A stretch of 38,175 nt of DNA from Bacillus sp. (in: firmicutes) (lineage in GTDB: Bacteria > Bacillota > Bacilli > Bacillales > Bacillaceae), in contig JAPSLL010000029.1 of the NCBI GenBank assembly GCA_031180805.1, positions 12,418 through 50,592 of the forward strand, read 5' to 3'. The position numbers and the translations under genes are program-made. Under the pieces are notes generated by a model that saw nothing but the letters and a program-made list of their open reading frames with translations, was not told the DNA's origin and ran no database searches. Below, one piece after another: positions 16,201 through 23,843 of the stretch. Within the stretch, counting starts at the first letter, position 1. Each line of letters starts with the position of its first letter.

Positions 16201-17048
16201 TGAGACAAGTGTCGATACATTTGCCCAAGGTAAAAAAGAATAGCTGGCAAGCGATATTGGCTATGATTTGCGGAGGCGTTGTTATTGTAATGGCTATTTA
16301 TGCCTTCTTTTATTTGCGGTACGACCCAACATTAACAAATCTCGATGGACGACTTCAAGGCATGAGTCTTCAGCATCCACTTGGAACAGACCAACTAGGG
16401 CGTGATGTACTAACAAGGCTTTTGCTAGGTGGGCAACAGACAATTGGTTATAGCTTGCTTGCGCTAGTTGCTGCGCTTATCATTGGAATCCCTTTTGGTC
16501 TTATTTCCGGATATAAGCGAGGAATTGTTGATCGGATCTTTATGCGAATTGCCGATGCATTTTTAGCTTTCCCCGATATGATTGTTGCAATTGTTCTGAG
16601 TGGTTTACTTGGACCAAGCATCGGCAACCTTGTCCTCGCTATTGTGATGGTCAAATGGGTTAGTTATGCGCGTCTTGTTCGAAGCACGGTTCTATCAGAA
16701 TCCCAAAAAGAATATGTGTTGATTGCCCGTACAAATGGTTTATCTTCTATGAAAATTATCCGTAAGCATTTATTTCCGCATATTGTTGGGCATGTCCTCG
16801 TTTTGGCAAGCCTTGATCTTGGCAAAATTATTTTGCTCATTTCTGCTTTTTCTTACATTGGGCTAGGAGCACAGCCGCCAACTCCTGAATGGGGGGCAAT
16901 GCTAAATGACTCTCGCCCATACTTTCAGTCAAGGCCTGAATTAATGATTTATCCTGGGTTAGCTATTGTAATAGTTGTGTTACTAACAAATATGCTTGGG
17001 GATTATTTACGCGACTATTATGATGTGAAGAAAGAGGTGCAGCAATGA
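16200..17048 (+). CDS. Zur-controlled Nik/Opp-type ABC permease (C subunit)
   Basis: A 282-aa DppC/NikC-type permease. An N-terminal helix at about 17-40 is followed by the family motif HPLGTDQLGRD near 60-70. The EAA-type loop around ARTNGLSSMKIIRKHLFPH and the diagnostic LGAQPPTPEWGAML are present. The start codon overlaps the upstream stop by one base (TGATG). Unlike NikC of the Fur-controlled importer, it keeps the usual Asp after LGR. Confidence 0.9.
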   Translation: MRQVSIHLPKVKKNSWQAILAMICGGVVIVMAIYAFFYLRYDPTLTNLDGRLQGMSLQHPLGTDQLGRDVLTRLLLGGQQTIGYSLLALVAALIIGIPFGLISGYKRGIVDRIFMRIADAFLAFPDMIVAIVLSGLLGPSIGNLVLAIVMVKWVSYARLVRSTVLSESQKEYVLIARTNGLSSMKIIRKHLFPHIVGHVLVLASLDLGKIILLISAFSYIGLGAQPPTPEWGAMLNDSRPYFQSRPELMIYPGLAIVIVVLLTNMLGDYLRDYYDVKKEVQQ

Positions 17049-17845
17049 CTTTAACGATTGACGATGTATCCATTAGTAGTAAAGAAAAGAAAATCGTTCA
17101 GAACGTATCACTTTCCATCCATGAAGGAGAATGGTATGCATTGGTTGGGCAGAGCGGGAGCGGCAAAAGCATCCTCTCACAAGCAATTGGACAAATGCTT
17201 TCTCCTAATTTGCGGGTTGAGGGAAAGATTCTTTTTAAAGGAGAAGATTTGCTGTCATTGCCAGCAAAACAAATGAGGAATATTCGCGGTAAAAAACTTT
17301 CCTATATTTTTCAGGATTATCAGGGTTCTTTTACACCGTTCAGAACGATTGGTCAGCATTTTGACGAATACGAGAGAACTCATGGTATTCTCGATGCAAA
17401 AACAAGACGAAACAAGTCAATGGAGGCACTTGAATCAGTTGGATTGGATGACGCATTGTACAATCAATACCCATTTCAGCTTAGTGGTGGACAACTCCAG
17501 CGCGTTTCAATCGCAATAGCCCTTTTATTATCTCCGGATTTATTGATTGCTGATGAGATAACAACGGCACTTGATAGTGTTTCAGGGCACAGGATTTTAG
17601 AGTTACTTGCAAAACGGCAAAAAGAAACAGGCTGTGCGATTTTATTCATCACACATGATTGGCGTCATGTCAGACGCTATGCGACTCGTTTAGCTGTTAT
17701 GAAAGAGGGGCAAATCGTTGAATCAGGTGGAAAGCATCGTATACTTGACCACCCGCAGCATGAATATACTAAGAAGCTGATTGAAGCGGCGCCTATACTT
17801 GGACGAGGTCTCCCATCAGGGTTACAGGAGGTCAAAAACGGATGA
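17045..17845 (+). CDS. Zur-controlled Nik/Opp-type ABC ATPase (D subunit)
   Basis: A 266-aa ATPase with Walker A GQSGSGKS (about 34-41), the Q-loop in IFQDYQGSFTPFRTIGQHF, signature LSGGQLQR, Walker B LLIADEITTALD and H-loop ITHDW. Ile replaces the usual Pro in DEPT. The ATGA overlap with the preceding gene and the C-terminal PQHEYTKKLIEAAP are typical of the NikD branch. It should work as a heterodimer with the next ATPase. Confidence 0.9.
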   Translation: MTLTIDDVSISSKEKKIVQNVSLSIHEGEWYALVGQSGSGKSILSQAIGQMLSPNLRVEGKILFKGEDLLSLPAKQMRNIRGKKLSYIFQDYQGSFTPFRTIGQHFDEYERTHGILDAKTRRNKSMEALESVGLDDALYNQYPFQLSGGQLQRVSIAIALLLSPDLLIADEITTALDSVSGHRILELLAKRQKETGCAILFITHDWRHVRRYATRLAVMKEGQIVESGGKHRILDHPQHEYTKKLIEAAPILGRGLPSGLQEVKNG

Positions 17846-18603
17846 ATCTCCTTACTGTGAAACAGCTATCAAAATCATATCAAGGTAGTAAAGCTGCAGT
17901 GAGTAACCTTTCATTTGAGCTAAACAAAGGGGAATGTCTTGGACTTGTCGGTGAAAGTGGCTGTGGTAAAAGTACATTAGCTCGTTGCTTGTTAAGAATT
18001 GAACCAATTGATAGCGGATCAATTCAATTTAAGGGTGAACCGATTGAGAAGCTTAATGAACGTCAGCTGTTACCATATCGAAAAAAGATACAAATCGTGT
18101 TTCAAAATCCATCTGCTGCATTAAACCCAAAATTAAAAATAAAAGATTCCTTGATTGATCCATTTGTTCAATATAGGAAGGAGCTTAATATTAGCCATTT
18201 TTCCTATACTTCTAAGGATGCTTTTGTAAAGCAACTTCTTGAAGCTGTTGAATTGACTCCTGATTTAGCGAATCGATATCCCCATGAATTAAGTGGCGGC
18301 CAACGGCAACGTGTCACAATTGCCCGTGCTATCAGTATTGAGCCTGAGCTTATCGTTCTTGATGAGCCAACTGCTAGCCTTGATGTCATTTCGCAAGGAG
18401 CAGTACTTTCATTATTGACAGAGCTTCGAGAAACTTTAAATCTATCTTACTTGTTTATCTCACATGATCTTGCCGCTGTCAGTCAAATGAGCCAGAGAAT
18501 TATGGTGATGAAGGACGGTAAGCTTGTTGAACAATTTAACCGTGATCAGTTATTTAGTAAGGAACGTCATTCTTATACAAAAGAGCTTATTTCAATTTTT
18601 TAG
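17842..18603 (+). CDS. Zur-controlled Nik/Opp-type ABC ATPase (E subunit)
   Basis: A 253-aa ATPase with Walker A GESGCGKST (about 36-44), the Q-loop IVFQNPSAALNPK, signature LSGGQRQR, Walker B LIVLDEPTASLD and H-loop ISHDLA. It overlaps the preceding gene by 4 nt (ATGA) and completes a standard five-component importer. Termination is unclear: a weak stem pairs 18579-18587 with 18611-18619 and has no strong T tract. Confidence 0.9.
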   Translation: MNLLTVKQLSKSYQGSKAAVSNLSFELNKGECLGLVGESGCGKSTLARCLLRIEPIDSGSIQFKGEPIEKLNERQLLPYRKKIQIVFQNPSAALNPKLKIKDSLIDPFVQYRKELNISHFSYTSKDAFVKQLLEAVELTPDLANRYPHELSGGQRQRVTIARAISIEPELIVLDEPTASLDVISQGAVLSLLTELRETLNLSYLFISHDLAAVSQMSQRIMVMKDGKLVEQFNRDQLFSKERHSYTKELISIF

Positions 18604-18642
18604 ATGAAAGAGCTCTTTTCTAAAACATAGTTATTTTTTAGC

Positions 18643-18810
18643 TAAACTTTGTAAAGGTTGATTGTAGTGTAAGTCGAAACTCCTGCAGGATGCGTGGTAT
18701 AGGTGAGACCCCGCAGTGTTTACAACAAATGCTCGCCGCCCACCCCCGCGGAAAGTGGGCACTGCAGCGCAAATACCTAAACAACTACTAATTAAACGAA
18801 ACAAAGTTTA
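18643..18810. repeat. GC-rich Bacillaceae-type intergenic repeat with terminal inverted repeats
   Basis: A GC-rich island inside AT-rich DNA. Its motifs (ACTCCTGCAGG, GAGACCCCGCAG, CCCGCGGAAAG, CTGCAGCGCAAA) resemble a short interspersed element that I recall from many Bacillus-related genomes. It is bounded by a perfect 10-bp inverted repeat, TAAACTTTGT (18643-18652) and its complement (18801-18810), and contains a GCCCAC/GTGGGC hairpin (18738-18760). No coding frame is seen. The surrounding gap 18604-18931 otherwise holds only the promoter at 18846. Confidence 0.65.
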
Positions 18811-18845
18811 CAGACATCCTTGTCTTAAAATAAAAATACAATTAT

Positions 18846-18875
18846 TTGACACTATCCCACTTACTAGTTTAAAAT
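18846..18875 (+). promoter_or_regulatory. Promoter of the first nitroreductase gene
   Basis: TTGACA (18846-18851), 18-bp spacer and TAAAAT (18870-18875), about 57 nt before the start codon. No clear operator palindrome is seen around it. Confidence 0.65.
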
Positions 18876-18931
18876 AATCCTTGTTTCAAGATATTTAATT
18901 TAAAGACATTATTTTTGGAGGGATACATATT

Positions 18932-19531
18932 ATGTCAAAGGATTTTTACTCTGTTCTTAAAGAAAGACGTTCTTATTATGCAATTAATAAAGACGTACAA
19001 GTAACTGATGAGAAAATTAAAGAAATTGTTGAGTTTGCTGTGAAGCATACACCTTCTTCTTTTAACTCACAATCTGCGCGTATTGTTGTATTAACTGGTG
19101 AAGCTCATGATAAATTATGGGATATTACAACCGAAACTTTACGCAAAGTAGTTGGCGAAGGAGACTTCTCTGGAACTCAACAAAAGATGGACTCTTTTAA
19201 AGCAGGATATGGAACAGTTTTATTCTTTGAAGATGAAGCAGTCATTAAATCTCTTCAAGAACAATTTGCTTTATATGCTGAAAACTTCCCAATCTGGTCA
19301 AACCAAGCTTCTGGAATGCACCAATTAGTTGTTTGGGCTGGATTAGAGGCAGAAGGATTAGGAGCATCATTACAGCATTACAATCCACTTATCGATGATG
19401 AAGTGAAAAAGGAATGGAATATCCCAGCTGAATGGAAATTGATTGCACAAATGCCTTTCGGTAACCCTACTGCAGAGCCTGGTGATAAAGAATTCCAGCC
19501 ACTTGAAGATCGAGTGAAATTTTATAATTAA
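18932..19531 (+). CDS. Nitroreductase-family oxidoreductase, CinD-like
   Basis: A 199-aa FMN-dependent nitroreductase-family protein. KERRSYYAINKDV (about 10-22) and HTPSSFNSQSARIVVL (about 41-56) are the FMN-phosphate and flavin-binding segments of the subgroup that includes the copper-induced CinD of Lactococcus, as I remember it. LGASLQHYNP near 148-157 contributes to the active site. The RBS GGAGG lies 10 nt before the ATG. The gene has its own promoter and terminator. A role in reducing quinones or nitro compounds under stress is inferred from the family. A broken partial copy lies at 20960-21074. Confidence 0.85.
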   Translation: MSKDFYSVLKERRSYYAINKDVQVTDEKIKEIVEFAVKHTPSSFNSQSARIVVLTGEAHDKLWDITTETLRKVVGEGDFSGTQQKMDSFKAGYGTVLFFEDEAVIKSLQEQFALYAENFPIWSNQASGMHQLVVWAGLEAEGLGASLQHYNPLIDDEVKKEWNIPAEWKLIAQMPFGNPTAEPGDKEFQPLEDRVKFYN

Positions 19532-19560
19532 GGATAAGGAAATCGTTTAAATCTTAACAA

Positions 19561-19590
19561 AAAGGTCTGATAATGCATCAGATCTTTTTT
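19561..19590 (+). terminator. Terminator of the nitroreductase gene
   Basis: GGTCTGAT (19564-19571) pairs with ATCAGATC (19577-19584), including one G-U pair, extended by flanking A/T pairing and followed by six T. The next 228 nt (19591-19818) show nothing recognisable. Confidence 0.85.
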
Positions 19591-19818
19591 GTTTATAAAT
19601 AACAATGTGAAAAGCATAGTAATCATTTCGTTAGGTGCCTACATTTTTTATTGAATGAAAAGTCATATATAATCATTCCTAGTTTCCTTGATCACCTGTA
19701 ATAGTCCTACTTAATGCATAGTCCAGTCTTAGGAAAAAAACGGAGATTTGAGAAGGATTTTAGTTATTGTGGTAATTTTTTACTTAAATACTCAACATCT
19801 GATGTAATGATTATTTTA

Positions 19819-19832
19819 TGATAACGCTTACG
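19819..19832 (+). promoter_or_regulatory. cre-like site upstream of the pectate lyase gene
   Basis: TGATAACGCTTACG matches the cre consensus at about 12 of 14 positions and shares its first 12 bases with the site in the GH43 leader. It suggests carbon catabolite repression of the lyase. The lyase promoter itself could not be assigned with confidence. Confidence 0.55.
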
Positions 19833-19930
19833 TGTTATGATTTCATTAATCCTAATAGGAAGGAGGGTAGACAATTTGCATCTAGAATTTGCTTGAAAAG
19901 ATAAATTAAATAAAGGACGTGAGGAGAAAG

Positions 19931-20932
19931 ATGAAAACAAAATTATTAAAGATGTTTATTGCAAGTATCTCAATGATAATTTTAGTTGTTGGTTTGTCTT
20001 TTCAATCTGTTTCTGCTGCTACTCCTGATTTCAGTATGAAAGGCTTTGCTACTTCTAATGGTGGAACAACTGGCGGCGCAGGTGGAGATACGGTCACTGT
20101 TCAGACTGGAGATGAAATCATCCAAGCTTTAAATAATAAGGATGCTAATACACCTTTAACGATTTATGTGAATGGAACGATTACACCTGATAACACCTCT
20201 GATAGCAAAATCAACCTCAAAGATGTTTCTGATGTTTCCATATTAGGCGTTGGTACAAACGGTGAATTTGATGGAATTGGCATCAAAGTATGGAGAGCAA
20301 ATAATATCATCATTCGTAACCTCACTATCCACGAAGTTAGAGCTGGCGATAAAGATGCCGTAACGATTGAAGGCCCTTCTAGTAATATTTGGGTCGATCA
20401 TAATGAGATTTACGCTAGCCTAAATGTAGACAAAGATTATTATGACGGGCTTTTCGATGTGAAACGTGACGCTTATAATATAACCTTCTCTTGGAACTAT
20501 GTACATGATGGGTGGAAGGCAATGTTGATGGGCTCATCAGATAGCGATAATGCCGATCGAAATATCACATTCCATCATAATCATTTTAAGAACTTAAACT
20601 CCCGTGTTCCTAGCTTCCGTTATGGTAAAGGACATCTTTATAACAACTATTATGAAGGAATTGTTGGTTCAGGTATTAATGCACGAATGGGTGCGGAACT
20701 TCTTGTCGAAAACAATGTATTTGAAAATTCACATAACCCATTAGGCTTTTGGTATAGCGATGAGACAGGTTATTGGAATGTTTCAAACAATCTTTATATT
20801 AATAGCACAGGCAGCCAACCAACATCATCCACTACAAATTACACAGTCCCATACAATTATACGCTAACCCCTGTTGAGGATGTAAAATCAATAGTCACTC
20901 AATATGCAGGTGTTGGAGTCGTTCAACCGTAG
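19931..20932 (+). CDS. Secreted pectate lyase, polysaccharide lyase family 1
   Basis: A 333-aa exported enzyme that cleaves polygalacturonate by beta-elimination in a calcium-dependent way. A signal peptide covers residues 1-29, with probable cleavage after VSA. The rest is a right-handed parallel beta-helix: [12 protein letters not shown], Ca-ligand-type Asp142 (KDAVTIEG), WVDHNEIY (154-161), Asp172/Asp176 in YDGLFD, and NITFHHNHF. The catalytic region SRVPSFRYG holds Arg225 and Arg230. ATG 19931 with GAGGAG just upstream is preferred over an in-frame GTG at 19919. With the GH43 enzyme and LacY-like importer it suggests growth on plant pectin. Confidence 0.92.
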   Translation: MKTKLLKMFIASISMIILVVGLSFQSVSAATPDFSMKGFATSNGGTTGGAGGDTVTVQTGDEIIQALNNKDANTPLTIYVNGTITPDNTSDSKINLKDVSDVSILGVGTNGEFDGIGIKVWRANNIIIRNLTIHEVRAGDKDAVTIEGPSSNIWVDHNEIYASLNVDKDYYDGLFDVKRDAYNITFSWNYVHDGWKAMLMGSSDSDNADRNITFHHNHFKNLNSRVPSFRYGKGHLYNNYYEGIVGSGINARMGAELLVENNVFENSHNPLGFWYSDETGYWNVSNNLYINSTGSQPTSSTTNYTVPYNYTLTPVEDVKSIVTQYAGVGVVQP

Positions 20933-20959
20933 ATATGATTATTGTTAAAAATAAATAGT

Positions 20960-21074
20960 CAGTTTTATACTTTGAAGCTGTAATCTCATCAAGAACAATT
21001 TGCGATATATTCTAAAAACTAAGCTGGTCAAACCAAGCATTTGGAATGCACCAATTAGTTGTTTGGGCTGGGTT
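20960..21074 (+). pseudogene. Decayed partial copy of the neighbouring nitroreductase gene
   Basis: This stretch aligns with 19215-19344 of the nitroreductase gene. It begins with a CAGTTTTAT...CTTTGAAG block, then TCAAGAACAATTTGC, then an almost unbroken 51-base block (21024-21074 against 19294-19344) with 3 mismatches. Two small deletions separate the blocks and stops interrupt the frame. It is a truncated duplicate lying just after the pectate lyase gene, so the lyase is flanked by the intact gene and its broken copy in the same direction. Confidence 0.85.
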
Positions 21075-21088
21075 CAGCCCTTTTTTTT
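21065..21088 (+). terminator. Pectate lyase terminator built on the nitroreductase remnant
   Basis: GGGCTG (21065-21070), loop GGTT, CAGCCC (21075-21080) and eight T. The left arm is still the nitroreductase-derived sequence; the right arm and T tract are not. The following 21089-21314 stretch holds a short GGGTC/GACCC palindrome near 21151 but no gene. Confidence 0.85.
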
Positions 21089-21314
21089 ATTATGAACAAT
21101 ATGAAAAACTCCACCATCCTTTTAACTCTAGTTTCTTAATTCTAGGTGAGGGGTCTGACCCTTTGGTTTTGAGTCATTCACTTTTGCTAAAGCACATTGT
21201 TTTTAAAATTTAAGATTTTACTTTCAAGAGCAAATGATACAATTAGGTAAATGGAGAATAAAGGAATATTTTAGTTAATAAATAATTGATAATTTTATGA
21301 TAGGTGGAGTTTAC

Positions 21315-22205
21315 ATGTTTTTTTTCAAAAAGAAAGCCAAAATAACTGAAGAGAAAATACAAGAACTTATACAACAGCTGGAAAGGGCATATATGGAAAA
21401 AGATATTGATCAGATGACTGATATGTTCCATCCAGATAACAGGGAAATCTCCTTTTTGAATCATCATAGCTTGATGATGAACTTTCAAATTTACAATATT
21501 CAATCTGAAATTTTAAATCATGAAATTGTGGACTTATCCGAGAAAGAAGCAACGTTTACATATACGCGAAAACATTTATATACATGTGTAAATAAAAATG
21601 ATGAAAATGGAGAAAACCCAAATAATATTTCAAGTTACTATGTACAAATTCAAGCTGAGGGTAGTCAAATTTGGATTACAAAGTATTCGAGGTTTAGTGA
21701 ACTATTTTTAAATACGGAAGGTGAAATTCTCCCTTATGAGCAAGCGGTTGTACCTGCTGCCGCTCAGTACTATGAAAATATGAAAAGGTTTATTGAACCA
21801 TTTACGTTAGATGGTTTTTTGCCAGCGACATACTATCTATATAGTGATAGTGAATTTATTGGTTACTATCCTGAGAAAGAGAGATTTTTGTTTGTGACTT
21901 CAGAGAGATTTACCGTCGATTATTTTACGGAAATGAATGCGGATTCGATTGCTGAGCATACAAATATATATTTAAGTGAGAATAATCTTGAATACGGAGC
22001 TATTATTGAACAGGAAGAAAATCATTCTATTATCGAAACAAAAATAATAAATAATGACCGTTTATTACATGAAATTGTGTTGAGTATATTGGCATCTGAT
22101 GGATTTTATATGATTCGTTATTTTAAAAATAATAACAGTCCAATTGAAAATGAAGTACGCCAAAGCTGGATTGAGCAAATGAGAGCCTCAGCTACAAAAA
22201 TTTAA
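21315..22205 (+). CDS. Uncharacterised soluble protein, 296 aa
   Basis: I do not recognise this protein. It begins MFFFKKKAKITEEKIQEL with no real signal peptide. Residues about 15-135 (an opening helix, QLERAYMEKDIDQMTDMF, then beta-rich strands) look like an NTF2/SnoaL-type fold, as judged from pattern only. The second half, from about 170 (YLYSDSEFIGYYPEKERF onward), is a separate alpha-beta domain ending IRYFKNNNS. It is acidic, with no transmembrane segment and no catalytic motif I can name. ATG 21315 is chosen over 21297 because AGGTGGAG (21302-21309) lies directly upstream of it. It is a single gene with a bidirectional terminator behind it. Confidence 0.75.
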   Translation: MFFFKKKAKITEEKIQELIQQLERAYMEKDIDQMTDMFHPDNREISFLNHHSLMMNFQIYNIQSEILNHEIVDLSEKEATFTYTRKHLYTCVNKNDENGENPNNISSYYVQIQAEGSQIWITKYSRFSELFLNTEGEILPYEQAVVPAAAQYYENMKRFIEPFTLDGFLPATYYLYSDSEFIGYYPEKERFLFVTSERFTVDYFTEMNADSIAEHTNIYLSENNLEYGAIIEQEENHSIIETKIINNDRLLHEIVLSILASDGFYMIRYFKNNNSPIENEVRQSWIEQMRASATKI

Positions 22206-22220
22206 TAATGGAGAAAAATT

Positions 22221-22250
22221 AGGAAAGAGAGGGTTCACTCTCTTTCCTTT
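22221..22250. terminator. Bidirectional terminator between convergent genes
   Basis: A perfect 10-bp stem (22222-22231 with 22238-22247, 6-nt loop) is followed by TTT on the plus strand and by a T-rich tail on the minus strand. It serves the 296-aa gene and the convergent EthD-like gene. Confidence 0.85.
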
Positions 22251-22265
22251 AGAGTAAAGCTTATT

Positions 22266-22568
22266 TTATTGTGTAATCATAATAATTGGTGGCTCATTTA
22301 AAAACTTTTCTAAGTTTTTAGCATCCTCCATAACAGCCTTCCATTCCGGGGAAGCCATGGCACTTTGAAGTGTCGGAAGATCTGCAAATTCAATTACTAC
22401 AATCATATATAGATTTAAGGTAGTATTTTGCGATTGGATGACACGATCAATACTACTTGCCTTAATGTTTGGAACGTTCTTGGCAAGGGGCATATGTGTA
22501 TTAAGATAGTACTCATCAAATTCTGCTTTGTCCTTTGGTTGTTGATATTGAATATATAATTTAGCCAT
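22266..22568 (-). CDS. EthD-like dimeric alpha-beta barrel protein
   Basis: A 100-aa protein of the EthD/ferredoxin-like dimeric barrel type: AKLYIQYQQPKDKAEFDEYY followed by the family motif THMPLAKNVP (about 29-38) and a C-terminal NEPPIIMITQ strand. EthD-like proteins often accompany oxidation or degradation of aromatic compounds, but the biochemical role is usually unknown. ATG 22568 with GTGAGG at 22583-22578 is the start; an in-frame GTG at 22583 is part of that Shine-Dalgarno. It lies 125 nt downstream of the second nitroreductase on the same strand and may be co-transcribed with it. Confidence 0.8.
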   Translation of the reverse strand: MAKLYIQYQQPKDKAEFDEYYLNTHMPLAKNVPNIKASSIDRVIQSQNTTLNLYMIVVIEFADLPTLQSAMASPEWKAVMEDAKNLEKFLNEPPIIMITQ

Positions 22569-22693
22569 TTTTATTGCCCTCACTTTAATTAAGTAATGTA
22601 AAAAAGCTTCTTGTTGCTCTAATGAGACTTAGCTAATAGAACAACATCCTTTAACTGAAAACGCTGCATCTGTACTATCCTTTACTTCTCTTA

Positions 22694-23323
22694 TTAAATA
22701 AATTCAATAATTTCTTTAAGCGGAATTCGAGTTGTTTGGTATGCTGGTGCTGCAGCCTTCCCTATTGCAATTAAAACGATAGGCATATATCGATCACTAA
22801 TATTAAATTTCTTTATGAATTTTTCCTTATCAAAGCCACCCATTGTAACGGTATCATATCCTTTAGCCTTGGCAATAAGCATCAGCTGCATTGAGACTAA
22901 ACCAGTATCAAAGGAAGCAATGTTTTTACGAATTTCTTCTGATGCTTGGGTATAAACATTTTTTGAATTTTGAATAATCTGTTCAACTGTTTCTAAATTC
23001 ATGAAACCAGCCTCATAGTTGCTTCTATATACTTTTTCAATATTATGATACATTTCCTTATCACCTAATACAGCAATGATTGCTGAAGATGTTTCAACCT
23101 GTTCCTGATTGTTGGCGATTTGACGAAGCTCTTTTTTTACCTCTTGATCATCGATTACAATGAAGCGCCATGGTTGAAGATTACTTGATGACGGAGCTAA
23201 AATAGCTTCACTTAGAATTTCTTCGATTTCTTCTCTAGGTATTTTAAAACTTGCATCGTATTTCCTTACAGAATGGCGCTCTCTAATAATTGTAGATAAA
23301 TCTTGTTTTATTAATGAATTCAT
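22694..23323 (-). CDS. Nitroreductase-family NAD(P)H oxidoreductase, YdgI-like
   Basis: A 209-aa FMN-dependent nitroreductase. RERHSVRKYD (about 14-23) and APSSSNLQPWRFIVID (about 43-58) are the flavin-binding motifs, GLVSMQLMLIAKAKGYDT (about 141-158) the dimer and active-site helix, and GKAA near the end is also typical. It resembles B. subtilis YdgI from memory. RBS AGGAGGT precedes the ATG. The promoter lies within a double palindrome of the HxlR-regulator type, which points to induction by quinones, diamide or hypochlorite. It is not a close copy of the CinD-like gene at 18932. Confidence 0.88.
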   Translation of the reverse strand: MNSLIKQDLSTIIRERHSVRKYDASFKIPREEIEEILSEAILAPSSSNLQPWRFIVIDDQEVKKELRQIANNQEQVETSSAIIAVLGDKEMYHNIEKVYRSNYEAGFMNLETVEQIIQNSKNVYTQASEEIRKNIASFDTGLVSMQLMLIAKAKGYDTVTMGGFDKEKFIKKFNISDRYMPIVLIAIGKAAAPAYQTTRIPLKEIIEFI

Positions 23324-23347
23324 TTTTTTGAACCTCCTAAAAAATGT

Positions 23348-23402
23348 ACTTACTTTTTGTAAGTTATATTAGAAACTTACAAAAAGTAAGTGTGAGTGTC
23401 AA
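23348..23402 (-). promoter_or_regulatory. Promoter and HxlR-type double operator of the YdgI-like gene
   Basis: Perfect 18-bp inverted arms (23348-23365 and 23374-23391, 8-nt gap). Each arm is itself a palindrome, ACTTAC-N5-GTAAGT. This resembles operators of HxlR-family redox regulators such as YodB, CatR and HypR. On the minus strand, TTGACA (23402-23397), 17-bp spacer and TAAGTT (23379-23374) form the promoter, with the upstream palindrome in the spacer. The regulator gene is not in the window. Confidence 0.75.
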
Positions 23403-23529
23403 GTAAAAGGAATTGGAGAAAAAGAATGAAGAAGAGGAATCTAGAATAGATGGAAAGTAAGTGAAATTTGGTTGCGTTTTCAAGGTGGTAAAATTTTTAA
23501 TTATATGAAAATTCAATCAACGATAAGTT

Positions 23530-23605
23530 ATTCCCGAACAATGATGATTTTTTAAAAAGAAACATTCGTCTTTTTCTTGACGGACGGAATGACTGATGAT
23601 AAGAT
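23530..23605 (+). promoter_or_regulatory. Promoter of the nup operon with a possible PurR box pair
   Basis: TTGACG (23577-23582), 17-bp spacer and TAAGAT (23600-23605) are a good promoter. Upstream, ATTCCCGAACAAT (23530-23542) fits the PurR box consensus at 12 of 13 positions, and a weaker inverted partner with TTCG (23565-23568) follows at close to the usual spacing. PurR control is tentative. The stretch 23403-23529 shows no gene. Confidence 0.6.
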
Positions 23606-23629
23606 GAACTTGTAAAAATTAAATAACGT

Positions 23630-23788
23630 TCTCGTATAATTTTGGGGATATGGTCCATAAGTTTCTACCAAGCTGCCATAAATAGCTTGACTACGAGGTT
23701 GTATATATATTGTAAGGGGAAAATGCATGCATCATTCTCTTTATATATCTACCAAAAAGTCAAGCTCCGGTGTATACGGGGCTTTTTT
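23630..23788 (+). promoter_or_regulatory. Guanine riboswitch upstream of the nup operon
   Basis: The aptamer (about 23630-23698) shows all purine-riboswitch landmarks: P1 CTCGTA with TACGAG, TATAAT, loop GGATATGG, core GTTTCTACC, CTGCCATAAA and GACTACGAG. The discriminating base in GACTAC is C, the guanine/hypoxanthine class. An expression platform follows: stem AAGCTCC (23762-23768) with GGGGCTT (23778-23784) and a T run to 23788, so ligand should stop transcription. Confidence 0.95.
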
Positions 23789-23843
23789 CATTATTTACAA
23801 CAAAATATAAGACTATTTTAAAAGATATATAGGGGGAAAGAGT

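Noticed and set aside
18643-18810. Transposon or insertion sequence
   Set aside because: The element has short inverted ends but no transposase frame, so at most it is a non-autonomous repeat.
21150-21163. Short GGGTC/GACCC palindrome as a terminator or regulatory element
   Set aside because: The stem is very short, there is no proper T tract, and the lyase already has a strong terminator at 21065-21088.
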